A stretch of DNA of 64,000 nucleotides, from positions 27,562,474-27,626,473 of the forward strand of contig NC_058159.1 in NCBI RefSeq assembly GCF_020080835.1, given 5' to 3'. This document shows positions 26,001-35,000 of the stretch, piece after piece. Positions within the stretch are counted from its first letter, which is position 1; the number at the start of each line of letters is the position of its first letter. The DNA comes from Cotesia glomerata (lineage: Eukaryota > Arthropoda > Insecta > Hymenoptera > Braconidae). Below the pieces are notes generated by a model. It was given only the letters and a program-made list of their open reading frames with translations, had not been told where the DNA came from and did no database searches. The translations under genes and the position numbers were made by a program.

Positions 26001-29000
26001 TTTGAGTACCCACATGCATTTTTGATATATTTTTCATATATACATATATATAATATATATAAATATATAAAAAATTGATGTGGGTACTCAAATGAAAGGT
26101 CTCGATGAGTGTAATGTCGGAGTGAGCTTATATTTTTAAAAATAACAATAGTTCACGAGATACAAGGTCATTTCTTAATTATGTATCTAGAGATAGAGCA
26201 TTTTCGAATGCAGCCTAAATACTTATCATCATAAATTGACTATTGGTGAGAATGCTATGAAACCTTGAAAAGGCACACTTCCAGGTCAAGACTTTTGCAA
26301 CGATACCAAATTTAACCATAAAAACTCATTTTGTCATATAAATACACCGGCCACAAAATTTTGCCTACTCTCTTAATAGTATAGATAATCTCGGCATTCA
26401 TACGACTTATAATTTCTACTATTTCTAGTATCATCTCACACTAGTTAAAATAAGATAAAATTTTCAACTATTAAATTAATTAAACATAAATTTTAATAAT
26501 TCAAAACAATTTTTACACCGTCTAAATTAATCTCCAAAATACAACAGAATTTTTGCCCAAATTATTTATAATTTGAGTTTAAAATTGAGTAACAGAGCTT
26601 ACGTCATGCAACATTTACACTCATTGAGCCGGCACTTAGACTGACGGTGACCCTCCGGTCTTGGTGATATCGGACGCGTCGGAAATTACGCCCGAGATTC
26701 GGAGGCATTAAAAAAAAAAAAAGAAAAAAAAAAGAAAATAGTAAGAACTTTCCTTCGGGTAAGAGGTAAGAGTGCACTGAATCCGGATATTTCCTTTTTA
26801 GTATCTTATAGTTAGAAGTAGGTTTATTACCAAGAAGCTTTTAGCCCAATGATGGTTATTATTATCATCATTATTGTTATTATTTTATAAGAGGTGTAAA
26901 TGTATAAGACGGACTTTAGTTGTGAAAGTTTACTAACTCATTTTCTGCGTCAACGAGTTCGCTTTCAAGACTCAACAATCTATCACTGTTTCGATCTTGT
27001 TCAAAGTATGACCGAGCTCTTGTTTCTTGTGTATATATAAAACAAGACCTGTCTCAGCTTGGTGAATAGTCCTATATCCTCTTGTTGAGTTTCACAGAGT
27101 TTGGTCTTCAATATATTGACGGGCTAAGAACGTTATTGGCAATCGGGGATATTGATTAATCATAAATCTTTGCGATGAAAACACACAAACAAGAAAAAAA
27201 TTTTAAACAAACCTAAAAGAAAAAAAAATTAATAAATAAGTAAGTAAGACACTTGTAAATATCTGGGTTTAATTTTTGATAGTCATATGAGATGGGATAA
27301 ACATGTCAAAGAAGTTCTGAGAAAGACCAGATATTTCATGTTTATTTTCTACAAGCTAAAGAATGTTATGAATAAAAAAGCCTTAAAAATGATTTACTAT
27401 GCTTTATTTGAAAGTATTGTAACGTATGATACTATTGCTTGGGGGGGGGGGGGGGAGTTATAAAAATGTAATGAAAGTGCTAATGAATACTCAAAATAAA
27501 TTAATCCGATTTTTACATGATAAAGATGATAAAACTCCGATAATGGGAATTAAAAATAAGTTTATTGTAGAGTCTCTATGTTATCATTATTCTTACTGTA
27601 AAGAAAAATATAATGATTATAAGGGTAAAACTAGAGCTAAATCCTTACAATTACCAAAGATTAATAAAAATATTTCGCGCAAAAATTCTAAATATATAGC
27701 AATTAAGTATTTTAATAAACTACATCAGACTTTAAAGTCGTTAAATATAAAAAATAAGCTGTTGGCAATAGCCTAATCGGCTCGGTACCTGCATTTCGAA
27801 AGAGTGGGACCAGGGTTCGATTCCGGCGCGCACCAATATTTTTCAATGATTATAAACTAAGAATATGTGCGTTTCATTGCCAGCCTCTGTACCGGTCGGG
27901 TTTTCTGTGGTTTTCCCATATAGTTATGGAGGTAAAATGTCATTATAGAAGTACCTCCATACTATTTAAGACCGTAATGCAAATGCAGGTACTGATTATA
28001 ACGCGTAAGTCGGCCACAGTCGCAGCACATGTGTGTCGGGCATGAAAGAAAAAATCCCGACATGCAGGGGGGTGAGGACGAAAAAGTGGTTGAGAGTTAT
28101 AATGACGGGGTTGAGAGATTATATTGCGGAGAAAAAAGTGGAGAGACAATAATTCCCCACCCTCCCTTGTAAAACACTCTACAGTGATACAAGTAAAACC
28201 ATCCTCAATTATAAAAAATAAGCTTAATAAAAAAAAAGTATTTCAGTGGATAGCATCAATTGATATCTAATTTCATGATTACATTTTTGTTATCATAATA
28301 TGCTCTCTTGTTTTTCTTTTTACACGCTTTTTAGCTTCACTTGTATGTCAGTTTGTCAGTATGTCAGTAACTCTCCGTGGGTAATCTGCGCGCCTGCGGC
28401 CTTCCTTGGTTCTGGTAGCCGTTTCTCAGGCTCGCTCTCCGAAATCGAACTCTGATTCCCCGTATTTATAATATTTATAAATAATTATTTTTTATTAGCT
28501 TCACTTGTATGTCAGTATGTCAGTATGTCAGTATGTAACTCTCCGTGGGTAATTTGCGCGCCTGAATATTTTTGATAATCAACAAATAATAGTTTAAAAA
28601 AACTAAAAAATCACGCTTTTATAAATAAACCAAACTAAAAAGTAAAAAATAAATAATAGTTTAAAAAAACTAAAAACACGCTTTTTATAGAAAACCAAAC
28701 TAAAAAATAGAAAATAAATTTAAATTAAGAATAGTGTTAAAAATTTCAATAAATATAAATTAATAATAGTGTAAATAAAAAAAATGTATTTTATTTTAAA
28801 AAAAGCGTGGGGTGCTTTTTAAGATATTATCAAAATGATAATCACTCTACACCAATCTGTAAATAAAATATTTATAAATATTGCAACCATGCACCTCCAG
28901 CTTTTTTTTAAAATAAAATACATTTTTTTTATTTACACTATTATTAATTTATATTTATTGAAATTTTTAACACTATTCTTAATTTAAATTTATTTTCTAT

Positions 29001-32000
29001 TTTTTAGTTTGGTTTTCTATAAAAAGCGTGTTTTTAGTTTTTTTAAACTATTATTTATTTCATTTTAAAATTATACTTTATATATTAATATTAAGTCTTT
29101 TTATTGATAAGTTTTTGTTTCTCCAGGTCTATGTACAGGTGTTTTTTATAACACCTCTATAGGTGCATATTTTGTATGTATATACTAATTTTGTATCCTG
29201 GTAATAATAAATAAATAAATAAATAAAATAAATAAATAATATAAAATAAAAAAAAATATAAGATAATAAAATAAAAAAAAAATCAATACTTTTTGCTCGT
29301 TCTATTGAAAGAAAAATATTTTGAGATGGATTCAGTGAGGGTACACGGGTGCTCTATAAAGGCATAAAAAAATGATATAGATAAAAAAGAAAGGTCAGGT
29401 CTGCTTTCTTCGCTATGCTCTTATAAAATATTTTTTCATTTTCTATCAATCGTCGCTTATCAATCGTAGCTCGGCCTCGGGGGAAAAAACGCAACTCCTT
29501 CAGTTCTGTATAGTTATCGATAGTTGAAATAGAATCGATATCACTCGAGTTAAAAAGAAGCAGTATCATCCAGGACGATATGAAATTCACACATCTATTT
29601 TATATACGTATATAAAAAAATACGTATGTATATAGATAGAGTAGGTAGAGTGTAGGTAGGATTTATTTATGGGCATGTGAAGCTTTTCATACGCAAATTT
29701 TGCCTTGTAAACTCATCGGTACTGCACATAAAAATTCAGTGAATCATATCAGCCATAAGAGATAAAGACGATAGACATTCGATTCCTTACAAGTTTTATT
29801 TCGAGAAATATAAGAAGAAATGGAAGACGGTAAAAGGTAAAATGAATTTTCTGAGCCTCGGGGTCTCAAACGACTATGGCTATTCTTTTTCAGCTGTTTA
29901 TCGTTTTCCATTTCACATGTAAATTAAATTCAAGTGTCTTTATTCACTTTTCTTCAGGAACACGGAAAAAAGTAAACTAAAATTCACTCGGATTCCGGTT
30001 AATTTTTGTGATTTCAAACAGACAGTGGATATTGGGGTGGTACAAATGTAAATATTACACTGATAGAAGGATTTATTAACTATTAATAATTTAATTTATT
30101 TGAAGACATTTAATTTAAATAAATATTTTTTTAATTTTAATAAATATTTATTTGGGAGGAAAGTACATTTATGAACTGTTAATAAATATTTATTAAATCC
30201 TTTGATGTTAAAAAATCATTTATTAACATTTAATAAAGCTTATTAAATATAAACAAATCCTTCTATCAGTGTACAAAATTTAATGTAGAAAGTGTAAAAG
30301 CCACAATTTATAATTTAATATCGAAAATGTAATTAGTAGCTGTCACTATAGTTAATAACGACTCGCTCATCTTAAAAAATTACAGACTGAAAAAAAAATT
30401 AACTTGATTCAAGAGCCAAAATCTTGAATCAAGAATAACAATTTGAAGAAAATGATTTTCTTCAGTCAAGAGAATAAATTCTTGAGACAAAAAAAAATAC
30501 TTAAATCAAGAATAATTTCTTGACTCAAGAATTTATTCTCTTGACTCAAGAAAATCATTTTCTTCTAATTGGTATTCTTGGTTCAAGATTTTGGATCATG
30601 AGTCAAGTTAATTTTTTTATCAGTGCAGTTTCAAACGGTAAAAATTGACGTTTCAATATACAGTGTAACCTCAATATAACTAATTCCTCGATTAATCTAC
30701 ACTATGAGGAGAAGGGGAAGGTCTCACACTCGGAGAATTTAACATTTGAAACAGTAAAAATTCTACTCTTAAAATATATATTTTACCAGTCCAAGCAAGT
30801 TAATAATTATAGTTTGATTTTTAGCGTTACGTTTAAAATTTATCATTTGTATTTTGTAAATATTGACGTTGCTTATATAGAAAATTTAGTAACTGTAATT
30901 TATATTTTTTACATATCATGCGATCATTTTTTAGGTACGAAATGATAAATATCAAAGTCAAAATTCTTAATTATTATACTTCAACATTTTCGACTTCCAT
31001 ATAGCGAATATTACTGTTTGAAATAGTATTTTCTTCCATGTAAATAATAAATAGTAGCATTTAAATGATAAATATTATAAAGTGATTGTTAAAATCACGA
31101 TTTTACTGTTGGAAATGATAATTTTTTCTAGTTCATCATTACTTGCACGGAAAACAGTAAACTGTGAAATTCACTTGGATTCCGGTTAGTTTTTATAATT
31201 TCAAACAGTACAGTGGACATCGGGGTGGCACAAATGTAAATATTACAAAACTTAATGTAGAAAGTGTAAAAGCCACAATTTATAATTTAATATTGAAAAT
31301 GTGATTAGTAGCTGTCACTATAGTTAATAACGACTCTCTCATCTTAAAAAATTACAGTTTCAAATAGTAAAAATTGCCGTTTCAATATATAGTCTATACT
31401 AAGAGGAGAAGGGGAAGGTTTCATACTCGGAGAATTCAACATTTGAAACAGTAAAAATTCTACTCTTAAAATATAAATTTTACCAGTCCAAGCAAATCAA
31501 TAACTATAGTTTGATTTTTAGCGTTGCGTTTAAAATTTACCATTTTTACTTTGTAAATATTGACGTTCCTTATATAAAAAATTTAGTAACTGTAGTTTAT
31601 ATTTTTTACATATCATGCGATCATTTTTTGGGTACGAAATGATAAATATCAAAGTCAAAATTCTTAATTATTATACTTTAACATTTTCGACTTTCATACG
31701 GCAAATATTACTGTTTGAAATAGTATTTTCTTCCATGTAAATAATAAATTGTACCATTTAAATGATAAATATTATAAAGTGATTAATAAAATCACGATTT
31801 TACTGTTTGAAATGGCAATTTTTTCCAGTTGATCATTACTTATTATAAATCGACTATTATTTATTACAGTTTACTTTTTTCCGTGTACAAAACTTAATGT
31901 AGAAAGTGTAAAAGCCACAATTTATAATTTAATATCGAAAATGTGATTAGTAGCTGTCACTATAGTTAATGACGACTATCTTATCTTAAAAAATTACAGT

Positions 32001-35000
32001 TTCAAACAGCAAAAATTGCCGTTTCAATATATAATCTATACTATGAGGAGAAAGAGAAGGTATCACACTCGGGGAATTTACCATTTAAAACAGTAAAAAT
32101 TCTACTCTTAATATATATATTTTACCAGTCCAAGCAAATCAATAATTATAGTTTGATTTTTAGCGTTGCGTTTAAAATTTACCATTTTTACTTTGTAAAT
32201 ATTGACGTTGCTTATATAGAAAATTTAGTAACTGTAGTTTATATTTTTTACATATCATGCGATCATTTTTTAGGTACGAAATGATAAATATCAGTCAAAA
32301 TTCTTAATTATTATACTTTAACATTTTTGACTTTTACATAGCGAATATTACTGTTTGAAATAGTATTTTCTTCCATGTAAATAATAAATTGTAGCATTTA
32401 AATGTTAAATATTATAGAGTGATTGTTAAAATCACGATTTTACTATTTAAAATGGTAATTTATTCCAGTTGATTATTACTTATTGTTTATTACAGTTTAC
32501 TTTTTTCCGTGTATAAAAATTCCATCTCAACAATGAGCTGCGTTCTGATCCAACTAAGAAATAAAAATATTAAAATTAAAGCTTTCATTATATTATATCA
32601 GTATTTTTAGATGAAATAACATTAAAAGTTTGCGGGAAAATTTCAAAGCTAGTGTGCTGGAGCTGAATAATTAGTGGGTTAAACGTGGCCACACAGACCC
32701 GCAAACGAGTTGTAAATTATTCTAGGCTTCCAGGTGCTTGCGTGCATTGATACGCAGTAGCTCTCGGCACCAGATAAATTATTCGTAAATTCAATGTTGT
32801 TGCTCTTCAACGCATATTGGCGTGTCCATGAAACAGTGTTTGTTGGGAACACGAGAACACACGAATTAATCTAGCATACCTAGGGGGTTTGTACATGGCA
32901 TGTTCAATGGCCAATTGCTACACTTCGTTTCTACTTGCTCAGATTTACCAGTCTCTCTATGCTTCTGTACTTCACTACATTCACATCAAATTCCAAATTT
33001 ACGTTTACGTCTGACTTTACGTCTGTATACAATTATTTGTGTACAAACACAAACTCTCGTGCAAACAAAATATTCACATATTTATAACTATATATCCTGT
33101 GCATCAAGTTGTCCCTGACCCCATTGTCACATGGCACACATACTGAGTAAATTGTGTGAAACAAACTGAATTTTTCAATGTTAGAAATTTTCGATTGCAC
33201 CACTGACTTTTGTGTACTTTCATTAACACTTGACTTAACTTCCATTGGTCAATCACGACGTATTTCAAATTTTATAAAAATATATTGAGAGAGAAAAATA
33301 ATAAAATCCAGCTACAATATATATCCAACGCTCTGAAAAATTGTTCTATTTTTCATCAACTTTCTTTCAATTTATCTTTTTTTTTCTCTCCACTTTTTTT
33401 CGATAAAATATTAAGGCTAGTCTAAAAAAGTCAATCGCTATAAAAACAAATAATAAAATTGGATATAATACTCAAGTCAGCTGATAACTGTCAATTTTTT
33501 TAATTTTTATAATAAATCAATTATAATAAAAATAATAAAATTAAAGTTAGCTCTCACTTGACAATTTTTTAATTTTGTTTAACAAAAAAATTTGTTTCGA
33601 AAATTTATTTTTAAAAAATTGCAATTTTAATTTTTTCTAATTTCTACATGTCAATTTTTTAAATAATTTTTATCGGGTCATAATTTATTTGTTAAAAAAA
33701 TTTTTAAAATTACCAAATAACTGCTAAATTAATTTTCTTATAAAAATATGCTTCTAAAAATTTTTACTAATTATTTATGACATTTAATTTAGCTGTCACT
33801 ATTTTTTAATTTTTTTTAACAAACAAATTTGTTCCAAAAAATTATTTTTAAAAAATTATACTTTTTATTTTTTACAATTTCTAGATTTCAATTTTTTTTG
33901 CTATAATTTATTCATAAAAAAAATTATCAAATATCTGCTAGATTAATTTTCATTAATTATTTTTTTTTTTTTTAATTTTTATGATACAATAATTAGCAGA
34001 CATTCGACAATTTTTGATTTTTTAAATCAATAAAAATTAGAAGAATAAAAAAATATTTTTAAAATCTTAAAATTTTTCAAATTTTCTACATGCTAATTTT
34101 TTTCTTTTATTTTTTTTTAATTAATTTATCTCAATAAAAAAAATTCTAAAAATTATCAAATGTCAGCTGATTTAATTTTAATTAATTTTCTCATGTAGAA
34201 TTTTTTTATTAAACCTTTTTTCATAACAATTTTATTGCTATAAAATTCTAAAAAAAATTTCATAAATTGATTGCATTAAAAAAAATTAAAAAAAAAAAAA
34301 AACAAGCCTGGATATTCGAATTAGAATATCATTAATTAATATGCTCATACTAATACCGTTTTAATTACGGGAATAAAAAAACAACATAAAAATTAGCAGA
34401 CTTTTTCCAGCAAAACTTTTTAAAACTCAGTTCGCTTGTGTGTAATTTTTTCATCTGAGGTTTTTTTTATCTTCGCCCTCTAACTCTTATCTGTGAAAAC
34501 TCAACTTCAGATCGCGGCAGCAAAGTTACATATCCTGCTCTTTTATATGATTGATTTCTCGGTTGAAAGTTTACCTTGCCACACAACCGGAGGGGAAAAT
34601 TAAACTCCGGACACCCTCAATTTTATTTAAGTTTTTTTCCGTCCTACTAACGTCATTGAATTTTTTTAGATAAAATAAAATCTAATAAGAAATGACAGTG
34701 AAAGTATTAGTTTTTACATGTATAAATAAATTAAACGTCGATCAGAAGAAATAAAAAAATTTCTTCTGAAAAGATGAAAAAAAATTAGAAAAACGGTTCA
34801 CCCTAAAGGCCATTCTGCAACTTCCCGCTAATTCCATACCTGGGCGCTTAAAATTGTACTTATGACATTTTTGAGATTTTTGAGCTCAAAATATAATTTA
34901 TGTGATATTTTGAGCTCGTTGAGTTCAAAGAGATAATATTTCTATGCATTTGAGCTCTCCCAGCTCAAAAGTCTGATAGAAGTTTCATAGAACACTATTT

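Larger units (their letters stand above)
29961..32511 (+). mobile_element. CACGG family MITE array, three bodies, two MITEs inside
   Basis: Starts CACGGAAAAAAGTAAAC, has a second left TIR at 31145 (CACGGAAAACAGTAAACTGT), a junction TCCGTGTACAAAAC near 31885, and ends TTTTTTCCGTG at 32511. The first body is interrupted at 30058 and at 30385. Confidence 0.65.
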
